This document shows, piece after piece, positions 12,845 through 24,776 of a stretch of 64,000 nucleotides of DNA. Location of the stretch: contig OW799233.1 in NCBI GenBank assembly GCA_941918925.1, positions 122,600,333 through 122,664,332 on the forward strand. The letters are read 5' to 3'. Every line of letters starts with the position of its first letter. The first letter of the stretch is position 1. The stretch is from Phyto melanocephala. Its lineage: Eukaryota; Arthropoda; Insecta; Diptera; Rhinophoridae. Under the pieces are notes generated by a model that worked only from the letters and a program-made list of their open reading frames with translations, had not been told where the DNA came from and did not search any database. A program made the position numbers and the translations under genes.

Positions 12845-13205
12845 TTCAAATATTGTATTGGTTGGTTGGTTATCCCTAACATTCAGTGACTCGTTCATAC
12901 CGCTAGCAAGCTTAAGACTTCCTTTCACCCTTTACTCGTAAGTTGCAATATGCGCCTGATATCAAAATAGGGCCATGTAAGTCTGGACACTACATTTCCG
13001 GTTCACGCCACTTGCTCTCGACTTTTCAACGAAAGTGTAGCTATCTTGCTCTCTAACGGGATTGCTACTACATTTACGTGGAAGATATCAAAAACAGATC
13101 ACCTCCTGGCTAGCTCATCCGCCCGCTCAATGCTATAGTGACCTCTAAGCACAGGGACCTAAACTAGAACAATGTCATTTAGCTGACCAAACCTTAACAG
13201 CTCTT
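12845..13205 (-). mobile_element. Non-LTR retrotransposon RNase H fragment
   Basis: The minus strand, with stops, reads VLV.VP then GHYSIERADELARR, the C-terminal motif of RNase H in non-LTR elements (VPGHxGIxGNExADELAR). It continues for about 80 further residues of related sequence (VNVVAIPL...). Inactive. Confidence 0.6.
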
Positions 13206-14005
13206 TCCAATCTTAATTGACTAATCTTAATGTGGGGGTGTATGATCCATGTGACAAAAAGGGCTCCTTACTGTCGACAAAAATACCAATATTTCCGCAA
13301 ATATTCTTATTATTCAGTACCCTTATATGCCTCCTATATACTATACCTATATACTATATACCTTTCACCAAAATCCAATTCTACAATCCATATCAGAACC
13401 CTCCTTTGGGATCCTGGTCCTGGGATCCTGGATCCTTTTGAAGGGAATTAGAAAGGTTAACGCCCTACTGAAATTTATATGTATATAAGATGACATAATT
13501 TAAAGGTTGGTTCAGGAAAAATAATCTTTTGCAGGACTGATAATGATTTAAATAGATAAAAATAAATAATTATTATAATTATTTGTAATATTTTTCTCCA
13601 AAAATCTGATTTATTAAAGGAATTAAAAACTGTATATCTCCTAGATTATTAAAGATATTTCCAACAAATAAAAAACTAACGAAACATATGTATGAAGAAT
13701 AAAAAAAATTTTTTTTAAACCCTTTTAATCTACCTGATACAGCTGGATAATGGATTTTTTTAATAAAAATATTGTGTTTATTAAAGAAAAAAATTTTAGT
13801 GACATTTTTATTAAAGAATTTATGCAATCATATCTATTTATGCAAATTTTAAAAATAAATCCTGTAAGAACTTCCTGTTATCGAAAACAGTTCTGAGAAA
13901 CATATATCCAATTCACAACTTATCGTAAAAACTGTATGTATGTCGTGGGATTATGCAAGAGTTGAAAAATTTTTAACACATATTTTTATAGAATTTAACA
14001 CATAT

Positions 14006-16700
14006 TTTTATACCCGCCACCAAAAAAATGGTGGGGGTATATTCATTTTGTCATTCCGTTTGTAACACATCGAAATATCCATTTTAGACCCCATAAAGTA
14101 TATATATTCTGAATCGGGGTTTGATTTTATGACGATCTAGCTATGTCCGTCCGTCTGTCCGTCTGTTGAAAGCACGATAGAGGTCGCACCGAAAAAGCTA
14201 GGGGGCTCAGAATCTTTCTTATAGACAAGGTTTGTTTGGTATTGAAAATGGGCTAAATCGGAATATTAGGAAGAGAGTTATAGCTCGAAAAGCAAGAGTA
14301 GGTCGAAAAAACCGTGTCCTTCAAACATCGAATAAAATGGAATTGTGTCCAAACGCCTCAACCTAGACTCATAAAACTTTGAATATATATTTCCTGGGTA
14401 AAGGCAATATTTTTCCCCGAAATTTTTCTAAATCTATGCATTAGGAGAGGAGTTATCGATCAAAATGTAAGAAAAATTATACCGCACAGTGTATTTTTCG
14501 GTATATTTAAAAACAAAAACGTCATAAAAGCAACAAAATTGGATGTACGACTCTGAAATTTTGCACACTTTGTTTTTTGGTGAGGCGCTTTTTTGTAACG
14601 GAAAATCAATGTGCCACGCCCACCTGCCATATAACGTTTTACCTACAATTCATATAATTTCTCTATTAATAAAGATTTTGGAATAATAAAGGCCTATATT
14701 GAAACACCTCAGTTGTACTCATTCGCAAAAATAACTTTGACACGTCTACTATAACGCCCACTTTTCACGTTATCTACCGTTAATGAAATTTAAAAGCTCA
14801 TAAAACCGCTAAAATTAGAGGTATGATGATAAATTTTGCTACGTCTATCCCCCTAGGCAATTTCATTACTATGCCAAAAAATTAAGGTGCCACGCCCACT
14901 TTTACGCCCACCTCCCATATAACGTTTTACCTAAAATTCATATAATTTCTCTATTAATAAAGATTTTGGAATAATAAAGGACTATATTGAAACATCTAAG
15001 TTGTACTCATTAGCAAAAACAACTTTGACACGCCTACTATAACGCCCACTTTCACTTTTGAATTGTGTCCAGACGCATAAACCTAGTCATGAAACTTCGA
15101 ATATATATTTATCGAGTCAAAAGAGTATTTTTCACGGAAAATCGCTTAAATCTATGAATTAGGAAAAGAGTTATAGATAAAAATGTACGAAAATTTTTAC
15201 CGCACAGTGTATATTTCAAATTTAAAACGTAATAAAACTGACAAAACTATATGTACGATTCTAAAATTTTGCAAACATAGCTTTTTGGTCAAAGTCTTCG
15301 TTATAACGGAAAATAGATGTGCCACGCACACTTTTTTCCTTAAATTTTTATAAAAATATATAAGTCATATATATTAGCATTTATTCATCTTACACTGCGC
15401 CATTTATTGTACTGTAGCTAAATATGAGATAAAGATGATAAGATAGATGACTCTACTAGCAACTACTAGATGGCATGCTAACAACTTATGCTTATGTTCT
15501 CCTGAAGTTATGCTCTATTAAAAATGGGAAATTAGGAAATTTTTGACCTAAGTAAAAAAAAATTATCTCTAAACATTATAAACAATTTATTTTCATGTAC
15601 TAATGACTAACAAATTTTAAAATTATACAAAACTTATTTCGTTTGAAAATCTTTTAAAAGCAAAATGTTATAGAAGTTTAAAAATCAAAATCTTACTAAT
15701 AAATTTCCCGTTTTAGAAAAATGCTGAGAATGTATATTTTAAATCCACCTGTGGCCCTTAAAATTTAACCTTAAATTCACTTTCTTCCTCTTAAATTCAT
15801 GTAAATTCTCTATGAATAAAGATTTTGGAATACTAAAGGACTATATTGAAATATCTAAGTTATGTTTATTAGCAGAAACTTTATTGACACGCGTATTTTA
15901 ACGGCCACTTTCATTGAAACACTAAATTTACGAAAACATTTTACTAGCATACCGAAGTTATAATGGGTGGTTTAATTTTAAGGGACTATGTTGATTTTGA
16001 ATAAAATTATTATGAAATTATTATCATTTATTTTTATAATGATAATATTTGTATGCTTCAATTATGTATGGAACAAAATATCGGCCAAATGTCCCCCCAA
16101 CCTAGGCGGCACATTTCATTTTCAATGACACTGTTGATGCTCGATTGTTGGGCACGATGATGAGTCAAGGTTGCTTGCTCTTTTGTCATGTTATCGTGAA
16201 AAACAGCAATGTTTCCCATTAAACGAACTAAGATGGCATTCACAGATGTTTTCACATTTCATACAGACCTGCTTTGCAGACATTTAAATATTTTTTACAA
16301 TTCTCACGATTGTGGACGAATTCGAACGATTATGTTGACCAAAAGAATCACGAAGTGCACAAAATGCATTTTGATTTGAACGCCCATTTTTATAAAAATC
16401 TTTAATATTTAAAAGCGTTGCTCGATTGCGTATCTTTCCACGGTTCAAATTGAGTTAGTCTGAGATTGAAAAATGTCAAATGAAATACAAGAAAAAAGTT
16501 GAAGTTTAGATGTGGTTCACCTTAAACATGGGCCCTTAAAATTTAACCACCCTCTACAAAGAAAGTGATACATATTTTATTATAAAGAGATTATTCTATA
16601 GCGATTAACAAAATAATAAATATTGTGCTTTAAATGTACACAAAATTGGTGGTGGGTATAAAAGATTCGGCACAGCCGAATATAGTGCTCTTACTTGTTA
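14006..16700 (+). mobile_element. Family A element (Helentron-like), long copy
   Basis: It starts TATACCCGCCACC with a short hairpin against GGTGG. It ends with the inverted motif GGTGGTGGGTATAAAA, then the hairpin TTCGGC-ACA-GCCGAA (16,666-16,680) and TCTTACTTGTT. Subterminal inverted repeats plus a 3' hairpin resemble Helentron/DINE-1 structure. The interior contains a GTCCGTCTGTCC run, about two copies of a roughly 290-bp tandem unit (14,600-15,060) and an embedded mariner derivative. No helicase/Rep gene is present, so it is non-autonomous. Confidence 0.6.
15966..16556 (-). mobile_element. Internally deleted mariner derivative inside family A
   Basis: The ends GGTGGTTTAATTTTAAGGG and its inverted partner CCCTTAAAATTTAACCACC are flanked by TA on both sides. 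On the minus strand the N-terminal helix-turn-helix region of a mariner-type transposase is visible (FGQHNRSNSSTIVRIVKN). The frame then passes to a C-terminal-like piece (SVIENEMCRLGWGDIWPIF), so the catalytic domain has been deleted. The same element, truncated, occurs at an equivalent place in the second family A copy. Confidence 0.65.
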
Positions 16701-17500
16701 TATTATATCCGATATGGAAAGGTAAATATATCTGTGTCAAAAAGGAAAAACTGCTTAAGTCGACATACATAAGTCAAAATTAAGATAATCTAATCCCTCC
16801 AATCCCGGAATTAAAAACTACCCTCAGGCAAATTTTCAACTATTTTGGACAAAGTTCCAGCGTTTAAAATTATCGCCTATATATTGCTTAAGAACAAAAC
16901 TATTTTAAATAATAACTTATTTGAACTTATAATTTAGCTAAAAATACGAAAATTAAAATGCTTATTTATTTATATATCACAGAATTCATATAATATTCTT
17001 TATTTTAAAGAGAATAAATTTTTAAAAATCAACTACAAAATTTTAACAGTGATTTTCTGAAAAAACATAAAAGCAGACATAAGCAGTTTTTCCTTGTTCT
17101 CACAGATTAGTTGTCGTTTTTTAGTTGGTTGATGTGAGTTGCAACTCCTTCCAAAGGTTGTAGTTTTAGGGATGATCTATCTAAACTTAATTTACTTTAT
17201 CCATAATAAAGCATAACTTTATTAATTATTAAAAGGTATAATATGAATTTTAAATCAGAAGTATGTGTAGCAATACCCCAAGAAAACGACAAAGTTTAAA
17301 GCTTCTCACATCGTACAGAAATTGCATATTCGAAATAATATTGTGCTTTACAGTTAATTAGCATCTTAACCATATGATTATAAATTTCATAAATTTTTCA
17401 AAAGGTTTAAGGAAATTTCATAAAATATTTAATAGGACATTATTTATTTTCCAAACATACTAAGTTTAATTTTCTTCAAAAAACTTTTAAAAAATAATAA

Positions 17501-17520
17501 TCTATATATATAAAAGTGAA

Positions 17521-17573
<53 letters not shown>

Positions 17574-18519
17574 GCTATAGACTCCGAAACTGTAAAACCG
17601 ATCGGGCTCAAACTTTGGTAAGTTGTTGTACACATACCAGGGAGTGTTTATGGGTGAAAAAAAGTGGGCGGGGCCACGCCCATAAAAAATTAGTTATCAG
17701 TTTTAGCTACTTGCACTTGACCGATTTTTCTAAAACTTTGCACACATATCGAGCTGTCATGACTAAAAAATTTCGTGATAAGAAAAGTGGGCGGGGCCAC
17801 GCCCCTAAAAAAGTTTAAATTTTGAGGTACTTGCACTGGACCGATTTTTCTGAAACTTTGCACACATATTAAGCTGTCATGACTTTATAATTTCGTGATT
17901 AAAAAAGTGGGCAGGGCCTCGCCCATAAAAAATTAATTATCAGTTTTAGCTACTTGCACTGGACCGAACCTTCTGAAACTTTGCAAACATACTGAGCTGT
18001 CATGACTTTACACTTTCGTCATTAGAAAAGTAGGCAGTGCCACGCCCATTAAAAAAAGGTATCATTTTGAGGTACTTGCACTGGACCGATTTTTCTGAAA
18101 CTTTGCACACATATTGAGTTATCATGACTATACAGTTTCGTATTTAGAAAAGTGGGCAGTGCCACGCCCATAAAAAAAGGTATCATTTCGAGGTACTTGC
18201 ACTGGACCGATTTTTCTGAAACTTTGCACACATATTGAGCTGTCATGACTATATAATTTCGTGATTAGAAAAGTGGGCAGGGCTAGGCCCATTAAAAAAG
18301 TTATAATTTTAAGATACTTTCACTGGACGGACATTTCTGAAACTTTGCACACTTATTGAGCTGTCATTACTATACAGTTTCGTAATTAGAAAAGTGGGCA
18401 GTGCCACGCTCATAAAGAAAAAGTTATAGTTTTTAGCTTTGCACTTGATATTTGATTAAAATTTAGAATGCGATTAAAATTCATGAAGGAGCGTAGCAAC
18501 GCGCGCCGGGTTTGGCTAG
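17501..18519 (+). mobile_element. Non-autonomous Helitron-like element, single copy
   Basis: It begins TCTATATATATAAAAGTG after an A (17,500) and ends GGTTTGGCTAG before a T (18,520), the 5'-TC...CTAG-3' signature with insertion into A/T. A GCGT/ACGC hairpin lies just upstream of the CTAG. The interior has a (TG)n run at 17,525-17,571 and about six monomers of a roughly 121-bp repeat centred on GTGGGCGGGGCCACGCCC. No Rep/helicase is encoded. Confidence 0.75.
17525..17571. repeat. (TG)n microsatellite
   Basis: Uninterrupted TG dinucleotides close to the 5' end of the Helitron-like element. All copies of this family carry the tract at this position, with differing lengths. Confidence 0.95.
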
Positions 18520-18957
18520 TTATAAATAAATTTAAAATCCAACCCCTTTTTTAATGCCCACAATAAATTACAGCCCAAAACTGTGCTTAATATCATGTTT
18601 AATTCAAGATTTATAAGAAACTTTAAATAAACTTAAAATTTATAAAATTTATTTCATTTCACCCTACCAAAGGGACAGTACAAAAAAAAATAAAACCTGA
18701 CTGCTGTCCTGTCATTAACTTAAGTAAACTCATTATAAAACATAAAATATTAAACTAATTTAATGAGATAAATAAATGTACTTCATCATTTACCACACCA
18801 CAAACTTACACAGGCACTTACACACAAAGCCAAAACCATCTTAAAAATGTTAATCTTATAGTAACTTATAAAAACAAACACACTCAAACCATAAGGCACA
18901 TACAAACTTTTTACCCCGTTTGGGTTTCTAGCTTTTGCTTGGCCCCATATTACTTAC

Positions 18958-19129
18958 CGCCATCACAGGGAAAACTATCAGCCAACAAAGTAAATAATTT
19001 ATCCGACAGCAAACATCTACCACGTGGTCCCAACGGTACACGGCATACAGGACATTTTTCAGAACGACTGCGACAACTATTACACAGAACATGACCATTG
19101 CAACATTGCCATCCTGGTGGTTTTATAAC
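18958..19129 (-). CDS. Coding exon 3: second half of the SIAH-type RING finger
   Basis: Residues 148-204 plus the first base of codon 205. The acceptor is ATTAG (ending at 19,130) and the donor is GTAAGT (18,957-18,952). Joined to exon 2 it completes C142-x2-C145-x10-C156-x3-H160-x2-C163-x2-C166-x6-C173-x2-C176, which is exactly the spacing of the SIAH/SINA RING (C3HC4). The segment after it, RVPLGPRG then a leucine-rich helix and SFPCDG, corresponds to SIAH RGPLG...VLFPC. The first SIAH zinc-finger cysteine (FPC) is present, but the exon then ends and the next exon does not continue that finger recognisably. The exon is too short to show up as a long open frame and was found by translating around the conserved cysteines. 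Confidence 0.88.
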
Positions 19130-19631
19130 CTAATTTTGAGAAAATAACAAAAAAAAAATAAATAAATAAAAACGAGAGAATAAAGTTAAAATCTGATAAG
19201 TATTTAAGATGAGAAAATATATACATATTTAAAACCAAAGAAATTTTTTTACGCTATATTTATAATTGCAATAAAACAAAATGGACAAATATTCTGTGCA
19301 ACAAAAAGCTTGATTTTTAAATAACGATTTTAAGGGGAAAAATTTCTATAGTTTACGTTCGCTTTACAAAATATATATCTTTTTATATAAATTAGTACAG
19401 TTTTTCTTAAAGCCGATTTATTTTAATGTGTTCGACCAGTAAAATAATTTTTAGGAAAGACTTATAATTTACTGAGAACTATTTAAAATAAAAAAAAAAA
19501 TCAATTTTGTAAATTCAAGCAACAGCTAGTATCGTGATCACTTAATTTAATTTTTAAAATTGAGGCTTAATAAGTAATTATAAATAAATAATAATAATAA
19601 ATGAGTCACAGTTGTGTATGTATTGTAACTA

Positions 19632-20148
19632 CCCTGAAGGAAACCTGGGGGCAAGTGTCTCCAAGTCACCAGTTTTGTCGACTATTGTGGTGACTTCCTG
19701 GCGACATTGTAAACAAAGTGTCTACATTTTTTTCTCATTTTCTTTGATGAGAAAAAAATGTATACACAATAATTAAGAGCTCTAATTAAATGAAATGTAC
19801 CTAATTTACTTTTAATATTTGATATTTAATGAATTCCTTAATTTTTTTTTAATAAAACATTATATTTGAACAAAAGTTTTATTAACGACGTCTATTTCAG
19901 AAAAGTATCAAAAGTGTAGACTAGAATTACTTAAATGTACTAGTGAATCTATGGTGACAATGTCTACACATGGTCCCAAAAGAACTACCTACTCAGTAGT
20001 ACCAGTGTCAGTAGTAGATTTCCAATGACATGCACATGGTAAATGTCTATAGTAAAAAAGCATTGTCGGGGGTATAATAAGTCAGTAGTACTGGTGACAG
20101 TGTCAATAGTGAATCAGTACTGATTCACTAGTGACATTTCCTACAGGG
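19632..20148 (+). mobile_element. Family D inverted-repeat element, 517 bp
   Basis: The ends CCCTGAAGGAAA and TTTCCTACAGGG are inverted repeats flanked by TA on both sides. The interior is crowded with short inverted motifs around ACTAGTGAC, including a 24-bp perfect palindrome at 20,107-20,130. A second, inverted copy is at 28,193-28,942. No coding sequence; superfamily not assigned. Confidence 0.75.
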
Positions 20149-20420
20149 TAATATCAACTTTTCGTATATACACGTTTTTCTCGAGAACTATTAAACCAGC
20201 AAAAAATATTTTATAAAATGAATTGATTACAAAATTACCAAAATTAAAGAAAAATTTAACAAAACTTAAAAAAATATTTTTAATAAAATTTTAATAAACC
20301 TTTTAACTCATCTCTATAACAAACAGAAAGTTTCTTTTAAAAAATATAAAAATTTTAGAGCATTTAAAAAACATAAAATGTTGCACTAATTTTCCTTAAA
20401 AAATCATTATTTTATTCAAC

Positions 20421-20814
20421 ATATCGTCGGCTTAATATGCAAACCTGCTAACTCGCTTTCAGCAAATTTCACAGGAGAGACAAAAAACTTTTTACATTTG
20501 ATATTTGTAGCTTGAGAGAAAAACCAAAAATATAGTTGGTTTATTTTACGGTATTCTTCGTGTATGACTACAATCTACAAAAATAAAATAACAACAAAAA
20601 AAAAAACAAATTGGAGTTAGTTATAAACGCTGAACTAATACTGTACTGGTTTTAGCAGTTTTTCTTATCAAACCTTTTTACACATTTCAAGACTTAAATT
20701 GAAGAAAAACTAAATGCTGGTCGACGAGGCGTATCTTCCTCTATCATACGACATCAAAATCTCAATTTACTTTAAGAGTGAATTTAGCAGGTTTGCATAT
20801 TAAGCCGACGATAT
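20421..20814. mobile_element. MITE with perfect 31-bp terminal inverted repeats
   Basis: The left end ATATCGTCGGCTTAATATGC... (20,421-20,451) and the right end (20,784-20,814) are exact inverted copies over 31 bp, which suggests recent activity. The interior is AT-rich without coding capacity. TA at or inside the ends may be the target site. Confidence 0.8.
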
Positions 20815-21262
20815 ACAATTCAAGACTTTATAAATAACAAAAAGTCAAAAAACATTTTTTTATAAATAAAATTATTAAAAAAAATGTTTTACAAAATATA
20901 GCAATAGGAATAATAACTAGCCTAACCTGGCCTATCTTGCTGGTCGAAACAAAGTTTAATGGCGTTTTAAAGAATTACTGAATTATAAAAAATCTTATCC
21001 AATTTAAAAATAATTCCAATAAACTCTGTATATCAAATTTATAACAGAAAAAAAATAACAACAAAACATCTTTTAAACGGGAGTTAAAATTAAAATACTC
21101 TCTGTTTTTTTTAACCAACACATAAAGCATTTTCTTGCAAAAACAATTTTGATCAACACATGCAACTTTGTTTTTTCATGTTTTGTTGCACATATAAAGT
21201 TTGCGTATATGTTGTTTTATTGGCAGTTAATAGTACCTCAAAAGTCCGCTTGAATTAAAATC

Positions 21263-21490
21263 CTAGCTGACTCTGCCTTTTAGATTTTCGCTTTTTCGTA
21301 ATTTTTCAAAACATTTCAATTTATTATATTCATCTTTTAAATTTTTCAATGTTTTCAAAATTATATCATCAACCGCAATTTCTATCGATTCTTCTTTATC
21401 GACATCAACAGTAAATTTTCTAAAAGTTTTCAATTCACTCAAAATAATGAAACAGTAAGGGCCAGGATACTGTTGCAGTTTGCTATTCAT
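21263..21490 (-). CDS. Possible small unrecognised open frame inside intron 2
   Basis: 75 codons starting at ATG 21,490 with an in-frame TAA shortly upstream and ending in TAG. The predicted product has balanced composition, including a strand-like PYCFIILSEL segment and a charged helical tail rich in K and E. No family is recognised and no clear splice sites bound it. It is about 2 kb downstream, in minus orientation, of the other unexplained open stretch at 23.5-23.7 kb. It may be chance. Confidence 0.2.
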   Translation of the reverse strand: MNSKLQQYPGPYCFIILSELKTFRKFTVDVDKEESIEIAVDDIILKTLKNLKDEYNKLKCFEKLRKSENLKGRVS

Positions 21491-21734
21491 TACTTAATAA
21501 ATATCGCTTTGAGGCTTACCAGACAGAACCCTGCAAATTCATTTGGAGCTGTTCTAACAGCAATTTTTATACGTTTTCAAATCAATAGAAAAACATAAAA
21601 GTACTAGTTAAAGCTGAGAGACCTTTAAGGTGATTTTGCATGTGCGAAATGTAGCTTGAACCTTAATAAAAATAATCATTTCTTTAACGAATTATGACTT
21701 AAAAAACGATAAAAAAAATTAATCTTTTATTATA

Positions 21735-22150
21735 GCCAGAAATGTGAGAGGTCGTATGCGAAGCCCGGTTAACCAGCAGAAGCGACACTAAAGTAAAATG
21801 TCCATGACACTAAGGTAATGCTGGATATTTGGTGGGACCTTACAGGTTATATTAATTATGAGCTAATAAAAACTGACCTAATCATCACAGCTAACCTGTA
21901 CGAAACGCAACTGCTAGCACTGTCCAAAAGACGGCCAAAATATTCAGCCAGACATACAACTTCAATATTCCGCTATGACAACACTCGACCAAATGCTGTA
22001 ATATTTAAAACTCTCACTCCTCTTGTCCTAGTCTAGTCCTCATCATCCCCCTCCGACTGCTATTTGTTTCGTTGTAAAGGTATGAGCAGTTCTTTTGGAG
22101 CGGGTTCCATAAGGTACCCATGATATGGAAAAAGGTCAATGCTAACAGAA
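21735..22150 (+). mobile_element. Mariner transposase catalytic-region fragment
   Basis: The plus strand reads KPG-PAEATLK then MLDIWWDLTGYINYEL, matching the mariner core (KPGQP...MLCIWWDxxGVVYYELL). It continues through KTDLIITANLYETQL to YDNTRPN, the counterpart of the second catalytic motif HDNARPH, and SPSDCYLFR (normally SPDLAPSDYHLF). Frameshifts and stops break it, the N-terminal third is absent and the second motif is degenerate. Confidence 0.75.
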
Positions 22151-23189
22151 ATCAATACTTTAAGTAAATTTATAATAAACAAATGATTAAAAATATAAGC
22201 TTAGAACTTAAAAAAAATTTTTCAAATTATGTACGCAAAACTATTGTGTTTTCTTATAAAATGTGAGCATATTACTATCGATAAGGGATACTTTTACTTA
22301 ATAAAATTTAAAATATCAAACCTCTAAGAACCAGTATCAAGGTCAAAGCCAAAAACTCTTAGTCTTAAACTTAAAAACCTGTTGGACTACAAGATTATTT
22401 TAAGTGGTAAAAACTGCATGTATAAAATCATCAAGATTCAAAAGGATTTTATTGCTAAAAACCTTCTTGACATCTTTTCCTTTCTACTATTATTAGATAA
22501 CAGAATGCAAATGTTTTTTTTTCTAATTTTTGTTTGTGAAAAATCAATTTATATAAATAAAATTTTTATTTCCTAATCTATCTAATGTACTTTAAATAGC
22601 CAGCAATTAAAAATGTTTTCACTAAAACACACATACTAACACAATGTGTTTATTGTATATTGTTTAACTCTATAGAACAATATTTATTTGTATGCTTTTC
22701 ATAAACAATTATTAAATAATAATCTCAATCCTTTTAACTAATTTAAAGTAAAATTTTAACTACCAAAAAGGAACTATAAAATTTAAATTTGTAGGAAAAT
22801 CCTTTACTTAATAGCAAGAATAAACATATGTGTGTGAGTTTAAAAGATTCTCAAACCATTGAGAATATTGATGGACAGCAAACTTTTTTTAAATCTTTTC
22901 ATAAAATCCCTTAATAACTTAATGGAATTACGTGAGTTGCATACATGCCTCCTATCTATGAATACAAAATCAAGTCAGAAAATTAAACAGTAAAGAAGTG
23001 TGAAATAGCAGATTTTCTGTAAAAAAAAAAAATATTTACTAGCAAAAGGAAATTTTTGATTAAACAAATATTACAATAAATTTTATATTATTGTTGAAAG
23101 ATTATTTACGAAGTATAGATTAGTCCCCTCCAGATACGTAAATCTAAGTTTAAGAACTTATCCAATTTATTCGGATTTAATGTTATATG

Positions 23190-23460
23190 CAGTATTTCCG
23201 ACGCCATCTTTGATTTTAAATTTTTACATAGTTTTGTTTTAGACGCCATCTTGAATTTGACACTTTTTATAGTTTACTGCATTATACTGCTCAAGCATAT
23301 TCACCCCATATCGATGGGGTTGAAAAAATATCCGCCATTTTGTTTCGAGTGCCATTTTAAATATTAACTTCTTAACAGTTTACTGTATTTGACTGGTTAA
23401 GCCCTTTCAGTTAAAATCCAGATCGACATTTTTGGATAAAAAACGATTTACACTGGAAAT
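23190..23460. mobile_element. Internal fragment of family B, inverted
   Basis: The reverse complement matches about 45,560-45,780: two ATGGCGTC-containing sub-repeats and the GGGCTTGACCAGT motif. No terminal structures remain. Confidence 0.5.
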
Positions 23461-23503
23461 TTTATGACAAACATCATAGAAATTGAATTTTTTTGTTTAA
23501 ATC

Positions 23504-23740
23504 TCAGTTAGTTTCCAACCGATGTTTTAGTTTTTCTTCTAGAGCTACTGCTACGGCTTTTAATATATAATCACTATTTTGTCCAATTTCAGGGCCTTGA
23601 GAAACTTGATATATGTATCTACGAAAATATATATTATTTTCAAGTATTGTTTGCCTATAACTCTGCGGATTAGTGACTGACTTATCCATAAACAATTTGA
23701 AATAGCCATATAAGCGTTTTACATTCATAAAAAGTAATTG
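23504..23740 (-). CDS. Possible unrecognised terminal exon inside intron 2
   Basis: A 78-codon open stretch begins directly after a good acceptor: a pyrimidine-rich run ending in CACCGCAG at 23,741. It reads QLLFMNVKRLYGYFK..., is mixed in composition rather than AT-biased junk, and ends in TGA after KHRLETN. I recognise no domain and found no partner exon with a matching phase. It could be an alternative last exon, a nested gene fragment, an old transposon open frame or chance. Confidence 0.25.
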   Translation of the reverse strand, partial: QLLFMNVKRLYGYFKLFMDKSVTNPQSYRQTILENNIYFRRYIYQVSQGPEIGQNSDYILKAVAVALEEKLKHRLETN

Positions 23741-24315
23741 CTGCGGTGAAAGTATGGGAAAATAAATAGAGACAGTCGTTTGTGCTTGTTCTTATCTTGC
23801 TCATTTAGGGGCTTCTAAGAGTCCTTTTCCACCAGCATACTAATAAACGCAGATTACTTAATTCACTAGTCCTAAGCTTTCAGTAAATTTATAATTTATT
23901 TAAATTATAAATGGAATAATAAAGCCATATGTATATACCGTAGTAGGCACCGAAGCTGAAGGTTATAAAGATTAATGCAATTTATTGAAAACATGTTGCA
24001 ATTAGGCGTGTTAAAGTACAACTAAGTACACATTAATGTCTACATAATATAAGATGTTACAGTATGAGAATTCTTCTGGAAAAGTTATAAGCAAACATTA
24101 GTCATGTGGCACAAAAGTATGACTCAAATTAAAATAAAACCAAAAATCTAATTTCTAATATCTACAAAATGATGTACATTATAGAAAGTTTGAGGCAATA
24201 AAAGATGAATAACAGATGAAAACTAATTAGACTTAAAGAAGTGTCAACTTTTGATAAATACTTTAAATTAAAAAATTAAACTTTTTACTAACGCAAAAAA
24301 CAACTGTAACTGTTT

Positions 24316-24776
24316 TTGATACTTGATATCTCTTTAATTCTTTTACATATAAAGACAACGATTTGTGCAAAAAGAATTAGAAAGATAACCAAATTTTATA
24401 TGCAACACCTCAGCTCATACTGGTACAAAGGAATCAACCCAACAATTATATCTATCGAAAATTTTATGACAAATAATCAACAAAATTTCAATAGATTGGA
24501 CTTCATTCAATTTGAACGTCTTCGCCTTGGACATACAAAAGTAACTCACTGACCCAAAATTAACGCTAGCATTACACCTTACTGCAACCGCGCTATATTC
24601 TTCTATCCTACAAAACCATTCCACTTCCGCTGCGAATGCCCAAAACCCATAACCCCTGATTAGGAGTCTTTCAAACTAATTATCCTCTAGACCTACTTTC
24701 CAACCATTCTTTTCTTTTCAATAATTTTAATTGTAAGCCTAATGAATATATATAAATAAATAAATAAATAAATACT
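24316..24776 (+). mobile_element. Non-LTR retrotransposon 3' end with (AAAT)n tail
   Basis: The plus strand reads FERLRLGHTKVTH, a hallmark of the segment after RNase H in non-LTR elements (ISRLRIGHTRLTH), preceded by about 30 related residues. After a stop, sequence with cysteines resembling the terminal CPxC region follows. The fragment ends in a (TAAA)n run at about 24,753-24,776, the usual tail of this class. Confidence 0.65.

Larger units (their letters stand above)
3289..18957 (-). other. Intron 3 of the SIAH-like gene
   Basis: 15.7 kb between exons 3 and 4. It holds two mariner copies (4.5-5.8 and 7.45-7.8 kb), a hAT-like insertion, a possible Tc1 relic, a B-family relic (to 11,275), a non-LTR fragment (12.85-13.2 kb), the A-family element (14.0-16.7 kb) and a Helitron-like element (17.5-18.5 kb). 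I see nothing specific in 3,289-4,469, 5,834-6,840, 6,870-7,450, 7,801-8,580, 8,800-10,730, 11,276-12,844, 13,206-14,005 or 16,701-17,500 beyond AT-rich sequence. Confidence 0.75.

Noticed and set aside
13217..13451. Two plus-strand open frames of 73-74 codons in different frames over the same bases
   Set aside because: They overlap each other in different frames and include the simple GGATCCTGG-type repeat; no support.
17444..17818. Open frames encoding poly-TH or poly-CV
   Set aside because: They are translations of the (TG)n microsatellite and Helitron-like monomers.
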